A stretch of DNA of 64,000 nucleotides from Sapria himalayana (taxonomy: Eukaryota; Streptophyta; Magnoliopsida; Malpighiales; Rafflesiaceae), in the NCBI GenBank assembly GCA_029783825.1, contig JAREIK010000343.1, positions 2,146,501-2,210,500 of the forward strand, written 5' to 3'. The notes under the pieces are model-generated. The model made no database searches. It saw only the letters and a list, made by a program, of their open reading frames with translations, and had not been told where the DNA came from. Made by a program: the position numbers and the translations under genes. Positions 11,371-21,175 of this stretch are shown here, in pieces. The number at the start of each line of letters is the position of its first letter. Within the stretch, counting starts at the first letter, position 1.

Positions 11371-13434
11371 CACTACAAGAAAGAAACAAATTAAAAGTGA
11401 TCAAATCTGTTTCTAATTTCATCACAATGTTGAATTTGTGATATCAATAGAAACATAATCTTTTCCATTTCTAAAAGTCTCCTTTCTAAATTTTAGAAAC
11501 AAAAATTGTCCAGATATTTCTAATATGTGGGATGAAAATTTATTATTTCTAATATGTGGGATAAAAATTTATTATTTCTAACTATAGCAATGGAAATGGG
11601 ATCTCAGTTTCCATTTTTATTCCACTACTAAAACATAATAATAAATACATTGACATTCATAAAAGCAAAAAAAAATCATTTAGCATCCAAATTTTAATAA
11701 TTACAAAATAAGCAAGACAACATAATATGGAAGTCAATAAATATTTAGTCATCATCATAAATGTCTAACAAATCATTTTCATCTAAGTATTTATCATTAT
11801 TCAATTCTATAATTAATTCCTCCTCGTTATTTTCTTAAAGTTAAATATGGTCATTATAAATTTTCAGATAGTTTTCACATTCACCAAGCAATATTTGAAG
11901 CCCATCATGTGCCCCAGGAATGATTGGATGAAGTTCCATATTATTCTCTTAAAATATAATTATAATTAATGGAGTGATAATAACATCCTTTTCAATAATT
12001 TTCATAACTGATCTAGGTTTTATTTTACATATTGCACACTAGTCACAAGTATTTTTTTTCATGTGGTTGGATAAGTGGAGTAACACACCTATAATGCTTG
12101 CATCGCAAGAATAAATAACATGTACATGTGATGATATTCTGATGGTGCATGTTCATATAATTATATTGATGATGAATTCTAGTACCCACGTTTGGAATAA
12201 AATAAAATCATTCTAACTTAAATAGAAATATCCTTTTAATTGGTAAAGTAGGATACTCCATGTGTAGAATTTTAATCAATTCACTATAAAAATTAATATT
12301 TGATGCAACAAAGTTAGATCTCTTGATGCATACACTACTATTTATTATATCTCTATTTGAACCATGTTTCAAAATGTGAAATTCCATTTATATAATATAT
12401 GGGATATATCTGTAAACATCATAATGGCCATTTGCAATATTATTTATTTGTCTATTACATATATTTCATGGTGAAAAATATACCTAAAAATTAAAATAAA
12501 ATAAAATCTTACTTATATAATATTGCACACTAAATTTTTGAAGCAAGAATTATAAATTATATTCGGACAAATCTTTCAAACCAATATACAAAATTTTTAT
12601 CAAGCTTTGCATAAATGGAAGCAATTTCAATATGCGGTTCACTTTACATAAATTCTACAAAAATAATATTGAAGTTATTTTGAATATTAAAAAAAGATAT
12701 ATCACATAACATAACAAATATATGATGATATAAAATGATTATACATCTTACTCAATATAAGTTGTAGCTTCCTCATAGTTCAATAAGATATATGTGTGTA
12801 TAGCATTATACTCCTAGTCATCCATAAAATATCTTAATTTTGCTCTACCATCTTATTGACCCACATGGGTGAAAATGAAAAGCATATAATCTTCTTTTGA
12901 TCCATCCCCCATACCAAAATCATTATATGATAATATTTTATTATGTAGATTATACACTTATGGTCGAAAGTAATATGCACAAATTGTTAAGATTCTTCGA
13001 CCGAATAGGCATTGCATATTGACCATTTAAATTAACAAATATATATAAAAAATCTACAACTTATTATTTAGTTTTAATTTGAATATTATTTTACAATTTT
13101 CTAAATATATATAAAAAATCTTAATTAGAATAAAATATATTTGTCAGATACATTTAAATTTTTAGATTAACAAATAAAAATTATATAACCTCTCAGATGG
13201 ATACATACATCTATATTGCAGAGGGTCGAGTATCATAGATTCATAAGGCAAGTTGATTGGAAAATATTTCATGGAGTTAAAGAAGCTAGTAGATAAAATA
13301 TATTCAAGACTATAATAAGCCTTAGCGAATTTATTCATTGATTTATTCCTATGTAACTCTAGACATGAATAGAACTCTTTAAAATCTTCTTTTGATTTAA
13401 CATTGTCTTTTATTTTTCCTTCCAAATTCATGAT
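11371..13434 (-). mobile_element. Truncated CACTA (En/Spm, CMC) transposon relic (copy A)
   Basis: The left terminus is CACTACAAGAAAG at 11,371, the classic CACTA end, followed by subterminal repeats of TTTCTAA and GGAAATGGG type (to about 11,625). Inside, on the minus strand, lie fragments of the C-terminal half of a TNP2-like transposase (see separate entry). The element is read from right to left, so this terminus is its 3' end. The right terminus is missing here: the sequence passes abruptly into LINE sequence at about 13,434. Copy B keeps a candidate right end at 55,589. Confidence 0.82.
12208..13434 (-). pseudogene. TNP2-like CACTA transposase, C-terminal fragments (DUF4218 and DUF4216 regions)
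   Basis: From high to low coordinates on the minus strand: EGKIKDNVKSKEDFKE then LELH resembles the EGKTKDN...LDLKE...ELH stretch of TNP2 proteins; FFNSMKYFPINLPYES...DPLQYRCMYPSER is the DUF4218 signature (usually VQYRWMYPFER); FVYWFERFV (about 12,570-12,650) fits the F..WF..RV stretch; and a 59-residue frame (12,208-12,387) beginning MEFHILKHGSNRD and containing SSVCI...FYSELIKILHMEYPTLP...LFKLE fits DUF4216 (FHTKKR...NSGVCV...YYG.L..I.EL.Y...VVLF.C.W). About 100 residues between the first two blocks are missing, and there are frameshifts between blocks. The catalytic N-terminal part of the transposase is absent. In life this family cuts and pastes CACTA elements in the nucleus; this copy cannot. 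Confidence 0.82.
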
Positions 13435-13524
13435 AGTATTAAAAATAAGTTGCAGCTTAGACACTACAAACTTCGACATCAATTCGTGTATTACATTACA
13501 ACATATAATCAAACTATAATCCAT
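13162..13524 (-). pseudogene. Chimeric 120-codon frame: LINE reverse transcriptase fused to CACTA transposase
   Basis: The first third (MDYSLIICCNVIHELMSKFV then KLQ) matches the reverse-transcriptase lead-in of plant LINEs, DYRPISCCNV.YK..SK....RL. The rest, from EGKIKDN on, is TNP2-like CACTA transposase ending in the DUF4218 signature. In copy B the LINE part continues normally (ILNDTINLAQSACVKGR, about 56,490-56,560), so the join in copy A arose by deletion, with a shared ATGAT(A/T)-like stretch at the junction. The start codon is simply the first ATG of the LINE frame. Expression and function are unsupported; it is best read as a fossil that happens to be open. Confidence 0.7.
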
Positions 13525-13860
13525 TACCGAGGAGGCATGTTATGATTTGAGGATAAGCACTGTGTTTTCATGATTTATCTACTTAAGCATTCTCTCAAAA
13601 TTAAAGAAACTCTAGACTATGATCACATCATCTTTTCCAATACAATCCTAGAAATGTTTAAAGAATTTCATAGTAAATCTATCCGTACTTTGTGATTAAT
13701 GTGACACAATGGTGTGGTAGCACCAAAATGGCATGATAGTCACCCAACAATGCATAGGTGAATTGTACATGTGGTGTTCAAAGTAGTAATGGTAGCTAGA
13801 AAGGGCATTTCAGTAGATATTATTTTAGTGTACTTTTTGGGAATTATGTTTTTCAAGATT
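13435..13860 (-). pseudogene. LINE (L1-type) reverse transcriptase, N-terminal remnant (copy A)
   Basis: On the minus strand, mixed frames give FTMKFFKHF.DCIGKDDVI (plant L1 elements: GPDGYT..FFK..W..IG.DV), then ERMLK.INHENTVLILKS and HASSV.DYSLIICCNVIHEL (L1: LLK.VN.T.I.LIPK...A..V.DYRPISCCNV.YK). It is full of stops. The 3' two thirds of the domain are deleted here but present in copy B at 55,690-56,540. Confidence 0.8.
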
Positions 13861-14002
13861 GACTAAAAATAGAAACTAAATCCAAGGGTTCCCCATTTCT
13901 AATTTTTTTCTACCTAGTGCACTAAAACATAATGGTTCTTTTTTTATTGGAATATCTTTGGTCATTATGAATTTTATTAAAAGCATGTAATGTGTATGTT
14001 CA

Positions 14003-14022
14003 ATATATATATATATATATAT
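14003..14022 (+). repeat. (AT)n microsatellite
   Basis: A short AT run stands just before the SINE. The equivalent tract in copy B is about four times longer (57,108-57,184). Confidence 0.9.
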
Positions 14023-14029
14023 AATTAAC

Positions 14030-14260
14030 AACATAGTAGTCCAATTGGCAGAGAGGATAGATGCTCTTACCCGTAGAACATGAATTTGATCCTTGGAAAT
14101 GTTACATGCACTCTCCAGGTTTTCTGTCTGTTTGATTTATCATATTGTTGGGATGAGAATATTACTTACTTTGACCTAGGCCCTAAGGCCTGTATACGGG
14201 CTAGGAGATAATATATATTTGGTTTGGAGGGGAAGGGGAGGAGCGGGAGAATATAAAAAA
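14030..14260 (+). mobile_element. tRNA-derived SINE (copy A)
   Basis: TGGCAGAGAGG at 14,046-14,056 fits the RNA polymerase III A box (TRGCNNAGYGG). GAATTTGATCC at 14,082-14,092 is a B box with two changes. The boxes start 36 bp apart, as in tRNA-derived SINEs. In copy B the B box is better kept (GAGTTTGATCC after ATCAC) and the spacing is the same. A tRNA-unrelated body follows, with a GGCCCTAAGGCC segment and a purine-rich tail near 14,230-14,260. Exact ends and target duplications were not found. Confidence 0.65.
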
Positions 14261-15440
14261 TGATTAAAAATATGATAGAAAATATATGTTAATGCAATAT
14301 TACGAGAATTATTTATAACAAATATGACATTTGAGATTGATTTTTTTCTAGTTTTTTTATTTTCTCATTTGCCAAATATTCTTTGTAGATAAAAATCTAG
14401 AGAATGAGTACCTTGACTTTTGTTCCTTGAAGAATAAAAATTTTACCATAAAGTTCTATGACAAGCTAGAGGAATGATCTACAAATCACAAGGTGATTGA
14501 TGTCATTTGATTAATTCTTTTTAAAACTAGGGTTTTCCTTCATTTTGTTTATCTTGAGTTGTTACTATTAAACAAGCTAATAGTCTTGGATAACTATTTT
14601 TTTATAATCTTATAAGATTTAATGGTTGCTTATTACTATATCCATAAATTTTTTGATATTTATCATTCATGATCAATTATAAATCAATTCAAGAATAAGT
14701 GAAAATAATAGAATTAACTATTTGAAATTGATCAATTACATCAAATATCAAAATTAATATATATCAAATTTTGACTATAAGTCTTTTCTTCAATTAGTTA
14801 GTCTTTTTATAATTTTTTGTAGTGTCAACTTCATCTTGACTTATACCAATAATACAATCTTATCAATGAACATAAACTACTATGGTATAGTAACTATGCT
14901 GCCCTTGATTAGATATTATAAGTTATAAATTCTTTGGTCTTGCCTATATGAATGAACAAGTGAAACTATTATCACGTGAAGAAAACATTGTCATAATATT
15001 TTCTCAGGGTGAAGTCGACTCTCATGATCCACATAAGAGTGTGTAAGGTTTTATTTAACCACTTTTTTATGATTTTTCATTTTCTATCTCTAGCATTAAC
15101 AAAATTTCATTTTTTTTTCTTTAATTTTTACTATTATTTTTTATTTTTGTTAGTTATTTTTGTTTCTTCGTAGGCAGAGTCCTTCACAGAGGAATTATCT
15201 TTGAGAAACATGGTCATAAAATTTCATGATCCTAAATGTTACATGTTTACTTTGGAATTATCTTTGAGAAATTTGGAGGCTCAAGTTGAGGGGGAACAAC
15301 AAGCCCAATATTTTTCAAAGAGGAAAACTTAAACACGTGTTATTCCTTGAGAGAGTCCATATTCATCTTCCAAGGAAGAGTATAAGTTGTTGCCATATAC
15401 TATTAGTTGAGATAATTAAAAGTTGATCTACTATCCAAAA
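14261..15440. other. AT-rich, no gene recognised
   Basis: The stretch is homologous to 57,420-58,500 with many small indels. About 200 bp at 14,860-15,060 is lacking in copy B. No protein family is visible. Confidence 0.5.
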
Positions 15441-15660
15441 AATTAGAGAGATGTATCATGGTGTGCCAAATATAAAATATTTATATTAGTGTACCTTCTC
15501 ATAATAAAAAAATATATCAGACTCTAAAATAATTAAATTTTTGTGTACTAAAATTATCAACCCAATTTTACTTGTAAACTTGGAAAAAAAAAATTTTTTT
15601 GATTTAATTAATTTAGAATTATTTGGAAACCAACAAATCAATTAATACTACTGCAGGAGC
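15440..15660 (+). repeat. Dispersed repeat R2
   Basis: It matches 58,500-58,720 (its duplication partner) and, more distantly, 62,030-62,260. The shared string runs ...TTAGTGTACC, an AT-rich block, then AATTAAATTTTxGTGTACTAAAATT and CAACCCAATTT. Its origin is unknown. Confidence 0.5.
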
Positions 15661-15899
15661 CAATTAATACTATTTTAGTGTACCAACAAATCATGTAGTT
15701 TTACAAGCTATAAACTGACACAAACACACACATATATCTATGTAAACACATACATATACATAGATATATACATATAATTGTGTATTTGTATACAAATAAA
15801 CATACAAACGTGTATACATGTGTTTTTGTATATATACATAAATGTTTAACAATCTTTTATTCTCGTATACTTTTATATATATATGGCAAACATTATTTT
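15661..15899. repeat. ACACA/ATAC microsatellite-like stretch
   Basis: Irregular CACA, CATA and TATA words dominate (about 15,718-15,880). Nothing codes. Confidence 0.6.
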
Positions 15900-16930
15900 A
15901 ATAAACTATAAAGATTAATAGATCGACTAGAAATTACCTGCACCAATGCACGAGGACATTAAATATTTTGATTAATGAATCAAGACAAAAAATTATGGTA
16001 TAACATATTTCTAATTAATCAAAAAATACAATTCACACTAAAAGCAAATTTTTAAATGATTATAAAAATAGTGCATGGAGAAGGAGCAAAAAATTAATTT
16101 ACAAAAATATAAAATAACTTATTTTAAAATTATGATATTTTTAAATTACACAAGAGTGCACTCTTATAGTAATGACAACTCAATGAGAGCACTAATAGAA
16201 TGTGCCAAACACTAGTATTTATTACAATAAACAATAATCAACATTATAATTTTACTATTTTAATATCTAAATTATTTTGACATAATTAACCTATTGTTGT
16301 CTTGTTTTTAATATAATTTTCATAATATATTACAAAATTTTAAAGTACTTAATTTTCATTATTAACCTATTCTATGTCTTTTTTTTAATACTTAATTACA
16401 CTAGTAATTAATTGAGCTTGTCGGGCTCAAGTTAGGTTAAGTTGGGTCAGATTGTATCATTTGTTTTTTTTTTTTTTTTTGTAGTCATTTTTTTTTAAAA
16501 AAAAATCAAGTTCTAATTATATAGATATTTAAGTAAACTAATTTTGGAATTAAACATTTTAATTTAGATTATCTGAGTATTAGTGTTAAATTTATAGGTA
16601 ATAAGTAAATTTAATAAATACTCCAAATTATGCTTAACCAATATCACTCAATGCTCATATACTTAAACTATTATGCTTATAAATAGACTTAGAGAATAAC
16701 TCTATCTAGTTGGATTGGGTTGAGAATCAACCCAAGAACAATCAAAATTTTTCTTTGGGTTCCAATGTTTCAATTTGCGCCCGACCGAAATTGTGGTTGG
16801 ATTGTAAATTTTTAATTCGAACCCGATTTTTTATGGTTTGCATTACTCTAGTTGCAACCCTATGAAATGCTTATTCAATTTCATTTTTCAAGATTTTCTA
16901 CTATCTTCTGATCTAATTATACGTGCAAAA
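15900..16930 (+). repeat. Dispersed repeat R3, first copy
   Basis: It matches 20,130-21,000 in direct orientation within the same region and 59,420-60,290 in copy B; 41,780-41,995 carries the inverted core. Recognisable shared strings are CTCTTATAGTAATG, CAATGAGAGCACTA and the ATTACAATAAACAATA stretch. The right part is rich in CGGGTT and GGGTTG words often seen at the ends of plant DNA transposons. No coding capacity is seen. Confidence 0.6.
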
Positions 16931-17100
16931 TATAGGCATCAAAATGGCCGTGCTAAGTCGTCCCGATCCATTTTTAGTGAGCATGATCATGCTTACGTGC
17001 CGGGCCAGGCACGGCACGGTTACCGTTCCGTGCCGTGCCTGGCCCGGCATGGCCAGTAATTTTACCATGCCGGGTCAGGCCCATACGCGACTATTTAAAA
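16930..17100. mobile_element. hAT-like terminal fragment, GGGCCGTGC family (copy A)
   Basis: The string TAGGCATCAAAATGGCCGTGC, better preserved in copy B as GAGGTGTCAAAAGGGCCGTGC, resembles the ends of a common group of plant hAT elements (GGTGTCAAAA.GGGCCGTGC). A GC-rich stretch of CACGG and GGGCC words follows. No second end is visible within 1 kb, so it is a fragment. Confidence 0.5.
16998..17049. repeat. Perfect 22-bp-arm inverted repeat (hairpin)
   Basis: The left arm TGCCGGGCCAGGCACGGCAC continues GG, and the right arm is its exact complement, separated by the 8-base loop TTACCGTT. Copy B has one arm only (60,350-60,370), so the palindrome arose in copy A or was lost from copy B. Confidence 0.85.
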
Positions 17101-17149
17101 AAATTTAATTTTTTTTTTTTTAATATTTATGTATTTATAAAATATATAT

Positions 17150-18380
17150 ATTAGATAATGTTTAAAAATTTTAAAATTGTAACTTTAAAATTATTGAATA
17201 GTTATAAAGTTTAATATTTTTTTATTATGTTTTTAATAAATTTAGATTATAATTTATTATAATTAAATTATATAATTTTTAATGAAATTTTTAAATACAA
17301 AAATAAATTAAACACATATAATACAAGTCAAGGCTTAAAAGCATGGTCTCTAGTAACATCAACCTAAATTAAGGTGCGACTCCATTCAATTAATGACTAT
17401 ACGAACAAGGTCGTGACTTAAGACTCAAATAGTTCTTCCAATGTTAGTGAAGTCGCTATTCCACAAAACTAGGTTTTATTCCTCAACAAATCTTCTAGCT
17501 ATATTCTAGTCACGACTTCATAGAAGTGAGTCACGACTATGTTGTACTAGTTGCTGCTTTAGAAGAACTTAAAGCCAACCCTAACATGAATACATTCACA
17601 TATATCTATATATAATCAACCTTCATTGATGTCCGTAACTCTATTAATGGAGCTCCTATTCGAGCTCCTGGAGCTCGATGAGCTACTTGAAGCTCCATGG
17701 TCGAGCTCTATGAACTTTTGATCAAGTTCAATGAAGCCCTAGGAACTTTTGATCGAGTTCAATGGAACCCTAGGAACTTTTGATCGAGTTCAATGGAACC
17801 CTAGGAACTTTTGATCGAGCTACATGAAGCTCCAAGGAGGTATCGGTCGAGCTCCATTGATGGAGTTATGAGCGTCAATGGAGTTACGAGTGAGTTATAG
17901 GGGAGAGGAGTGAGGGAAGATATTTTTGAATCACTATATTTGAGTGCGCTAAAAATTAATTAGTTAAAAGATTACTGTATTTTTTTTTAATATTAAAAAT
18001 TTAATTTGTTTTTTTTTTCAATTATTTTTTATGAATTGTACCAAAACATAATTCTATCAAACATAAATGCCTTTAATCTTGAAAATAAAAGTTTCCTTTT
18101 AAAATTTTTAAAAAATTAATTACTTTTGTGATCTTCCTTAATTTTTTTTAATAAAATATTACTTCGATTCTCATTGAAAATCAAATATTGCATATTGTAA
18201 ACTTCCTAAAAGAATTTCAAAACTAAGCATGATTTTCACAACCTATTTGAGCATATTAAGTTGATAAAAGAATATGGGTTTTGTAAGTTTCTTTGATGAT
18301 AAATAAAAATGTCAGTTAAAAAATAGCTTGGACCTAGTGTTCAACCTCATATGTTATTCTTACTCTTTCTCAATTACCAT
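17150..18380. other. Copy-A-specific insertion with GAGCTC-like repeats and a possible MULE end
   Basis: Copy B goes from about 60,480 to 60,630 with no equivalent of this stretch. It holds GAGCTC-rich DNA (17,640-17,880) like the inside of the MULE at 6,383. At 18,037-18,058 it has the complement of GAATTATGTTTTGGTAC, which resembles that MULE family's terminus. The partner terminus and target duplication were not found, so the element is not delimited. Confidence 0.45.
17712..17835 (+). repeat. 31-bp tandem repeat, four units
   Basis: GAACTTTTGATC(A/G)AG starts at 17,712, 17,743, 17,774 and 17,805, exactly 31 bp apart; the last unit is partial and diverged. It lies in the GAGCTC-rich segment. 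Confidence 0.9.
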
Positions 18381-18446
18381 GCCATAGTTTTTTTATTTAT
18401 TTAAAAATTTTTTATGAGATTTATAATTTTGGGTTTACCTATTTAA

Positions 18447-18796
18447 GAGCATCTTCACCGGGCTCGCTAAAAATAAAGTTTTGATATTTTGTTGAGTATT
18501 TTTAGAAAATTAGGACTCCAACGCGCTTGTTGTCCAACTAGCATTTTTGATATTTAAGAGCATTTTTGATGTCCCACTAAACAAATAAAACGAGTGTTTA
18601 TCGCTCAACAAATCACTTTTTTTTATATTAAAATATTCTTGTCATTCACTAGTTCCAAGCTAAACTAAATTTTGTACTTCATTATTTTGTCGAGCTTGGT
18701 TGAAATAAAATTTCATGTGTTGCTAGCTAAAATACTGAATTAGATATTTAAATATTTTTTAATTTGTTATTTTATTGAGAGTGGTTGGAGATGCTT
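18447..18796. mobile_element. Tourist-like MITE (PIF/Harbinger type), first of a pair
   Basis: It starts GAGCATCTTCACCGGGCTCG and ends with the complement of AAGCATCTCCAACCACTC. It is flanked by TAA at 18,444-18,446 and 18,797-18,799. The 3-bp TAA target duplication and GAGCATCTCCA ends fit PIF/Harbinger-type MITEs. Length is 350 bp and it does not code. Copy B has the uninterrupted target at 60,690-60,692. Confidence 0.8.
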
Positions 18797-18799
18797 TAA

Positions 18800-19590
18800 G
18801 AGCATCTCCAACGATGCTCGCTAAAATAGCTACTTAAAAAATATTAAAATATTATATTATTTATTTTAGCTACTCAATTTTTTAAGTTAACTCCAACAAT
18901 ACTATCTATTTTAGCTAATAACTTCAACTAACTATAACTAACTTAAAAAAAAATTTAAAATAATATATAAAATACCATATCATCACCATAATGTCATACT
19001 GATTAAATTCAAAATTTTTAAATTTGAAATTTGACACTAATTTTTAAATGGTCATATTTATATTGTACCATTATTTACATACACAAACACAATCACACAT
19101 ACAAACACACACTGCTGATGTATAATTTTTAAATTAAGGATAGATCCATCATTTATACTTAAAAAAAGTACAAAATTATGAGCTAAATTGAAAACTCAAA
19201 TTTTTGTTTACGAAAAATATTAAGCAACATCATCAAAATTTTAATTTTTTAATAACGATCTTATCTACAACAATCATAAAATAAAAAATTTTATAATTTG
19301 TACCAATAATTACCATATGTTTTGTTTTTTGTGCTATACATATTTATGCAAAAAAAATATTTATTAGGTTATTTAATGTTTAATGTACATGGTTATGATA
19401 AATTTAATAAAATATTTTTAAAATAAATAAAGTGAAAATATCTAGCAACTTTGCCCTAGCTATAAATAGCTAGTCAAACACGGTGCCAATGGAAAATAGC
19501 TAGCATGATAACTAGTATCTTGGAGACATTTAAGGTTCGTCTATGTAAAATAGCTAAAATAGAAGGTTACCTAGACTCTTGGAGATGCTC
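18800..19590. mobile_element. Tourist-like MITE (PIF/Harbinger type), second of a pair
   Basis: It starts GAGCATCTCCAACGATGCTC and ends with the complement of GAGCATCTCCAAGAGTCTAG. It is flanked by TAA at 18,797-18,799 (shared with the first MITE) and 19,591-19,593. Length is 791 bp, with no transposase. Because copy B has one uninterrupted TAA where the whole pair sits, both insertions are later than the duplication, or both were removed precisely in copy B. Confidence 0.8.
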
Positions 19591-19593
19591 TAA

Positions 19594-20129
19594 TATCACT
19601 AAAATATAAATATTTTAGTAGTCATTTAACCGCAGCACCAAAATATAAATGAAAATTATTCAACTTTAAATAATTAGAGGAAGGTAACAAACGTCTTGTC
19701 CGTCGGCCATCGTTCTTTCCGCAATAATTGTTGCCGGCATATCGAATGTGCTCCGCTCAAATTCGCGGTTACATAAACCTAAACGTGGCCATATAAATAT
19801 TTGTTTTTCATTTTATAAAAAACTCCATGCATAGCATACGAGTTAAGTTTTCGCACTTGGTTGCAGTACTGACATGTTTAGAAATTTCATCTTTTTATGA
19901 TTTGCTTTGTTGTATTCTTTTTGGATTAAATGGTATAAATTGCTTTTGATATACACGTTTGGTTTGCGACATAGTTACATTATTTTTTTCAATTTTAGCT
20001 TCCCTAATTAAGCTATTTTGGAGCAAGTAATTTGATGTTTCAATTTTGGAGAACCCATCGCACAAAATTTGATCTAAAATTGATGTCATAATCAAAATTA
20101 GAACTACAATAAAACTGAATTTTCAAAAT
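19594..20129. other. End of the duplicated block; no gene
   Basis: It matches 60,693-61,850 minus the copy B MULE, and similarity fades at about 20,014. The frame at 19,895-20,095 (minus) has no recognisable product. Confidence 0.5.
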
Positions 20130-21100
20130 ACCAGTTTTAAATACTTTACCATTTTCTTAGATAGGCAGTTATCAAGCCATCTGTATACTTAAATTTTACA
20201 AATATAATTATGATTGAAAAATAGTAGAAGAAACAATAAAAAAGGTATTTAATCAAAAAAGACAAATTCACATTGAAAATAAAATAATAAATGAGAAGGA
20301 AAATAGTGCAGGGAGACGAAGCAAAAATAATTTACAAATACACTTAATACAAAATTTTTAGAACAAGCTTGTTTTTAAGATATATAAGATTTCCCTTTTA
20401 TAGTAATGTCAATTCAATGCGAGCACTATTCAAAGGTGCGAAACATTCGCCAATTATTACAATAAACAATACTAAATATTATAATTTTGATATTTTAATA
20501 TCTAAATTAGTTGGACATATTAATTTTATCGTGTTTTCTTGTTTTCAATGTAATTTTCACAATATATTTAAAAAAAAATTAGATTTGCAACTTGGACAAA
20601 TTAGGTAGGTTTGATGACCAATCCAAAACAACTCAAAATTTGTTCTGGTTGAGCTTTATAACCTGAGACTAAACACAATCCAAAATATCCTCAACTTGAC
20701 CCGAGTTAGGTTAGGTAGGGCTTAATTTTATCATTTATTCTTTTATATAAATATTTAAGTATCCATTATTTGGAATTAAACATTTTTATCTTAAATTCTT
20801 ATGTATGAATATTAAATTTATAGGCAATAAATAAATATGGCTATTAGAATAATTGATGGGTGTAAATTTCAAAAAATACTCTAACAAATTATTCTAGCCA
20901 ATTATTGCCAACATCACTCAATGCTAGTTGTGTTTGAGTTGTAAATTTTTGACTCAAACCCAATTTTTTATCAGGTGGGCTTTGGGTTACTTCAGTTGAA
21001 TCGATCATAGTTGTTGCATTGAAAAATATTTTTATAATTTTAATTTCCTTATTTTCTAATATTTTTTGATCTAATTATAATTGGAAAATTCATTGAGATT
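20130..21100 (+). repeat. Dispersed repeat R3, second copy
   Basis: It is a direct repeat of 15,900-16,930 at about 4.2 kb spacing, diverged by roughly a fifth by eye. The core includes CTTTTATAGTAATGTCAATT and ATTACAATAAACAATA. The frame 20,369-20,608 lies in this non-coding repeat. Confidence 0.6.
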
Positions 21101-21153
21101 ATTTAAGAACTAAAATACTTAGAAAAACAAAACTCATAAAAACACATTATAAT

Positions 21154-21175
21154 GGGGGAATTATGGTTTGGCACA
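21154..21175 (+). mobile_element. Possible MULE-family terminus
   Basis: GGGGGAATTATGGTTTGGCA resembles the termini GGGAGAATTAT at 6,383 and 60,956. No partner end was found. Confidence 0.3.

Larger units (their letters stand above)
1..20014 (+). repeat. Segmental duplication, copy A (left end outside window)
   Basis: Position 1 matches 42,253, and the match continues in the same orientation to about 20,014 against 61,850. Up to about 8,990 the two copies are nearly identical, apart from scattered single-base changes, homopolymer shifts and a 3-bp indel near 5,985. From there onward the match is about 90 percent by eye and is broken by copy-specific blocks: copia reverse transcriptase (9,357-10,289), two MITEs (18,447-19,590) and a stretch at about 17,150-18,380 are present only here. 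The left boundary lies upstream of the window. An assembly artefact (an uncollapsed haplotype) is possible for the near-identical part. Confidence 0.93.

Noticed and set aside
13900..13919. TTCTACCTAGTG as right end of the copy A CACTA element
   Set aside because: Copy B reads TTCTATTTAGTTC at the same place, LINE sequence lies before it, and a better right end exists at 55,589.
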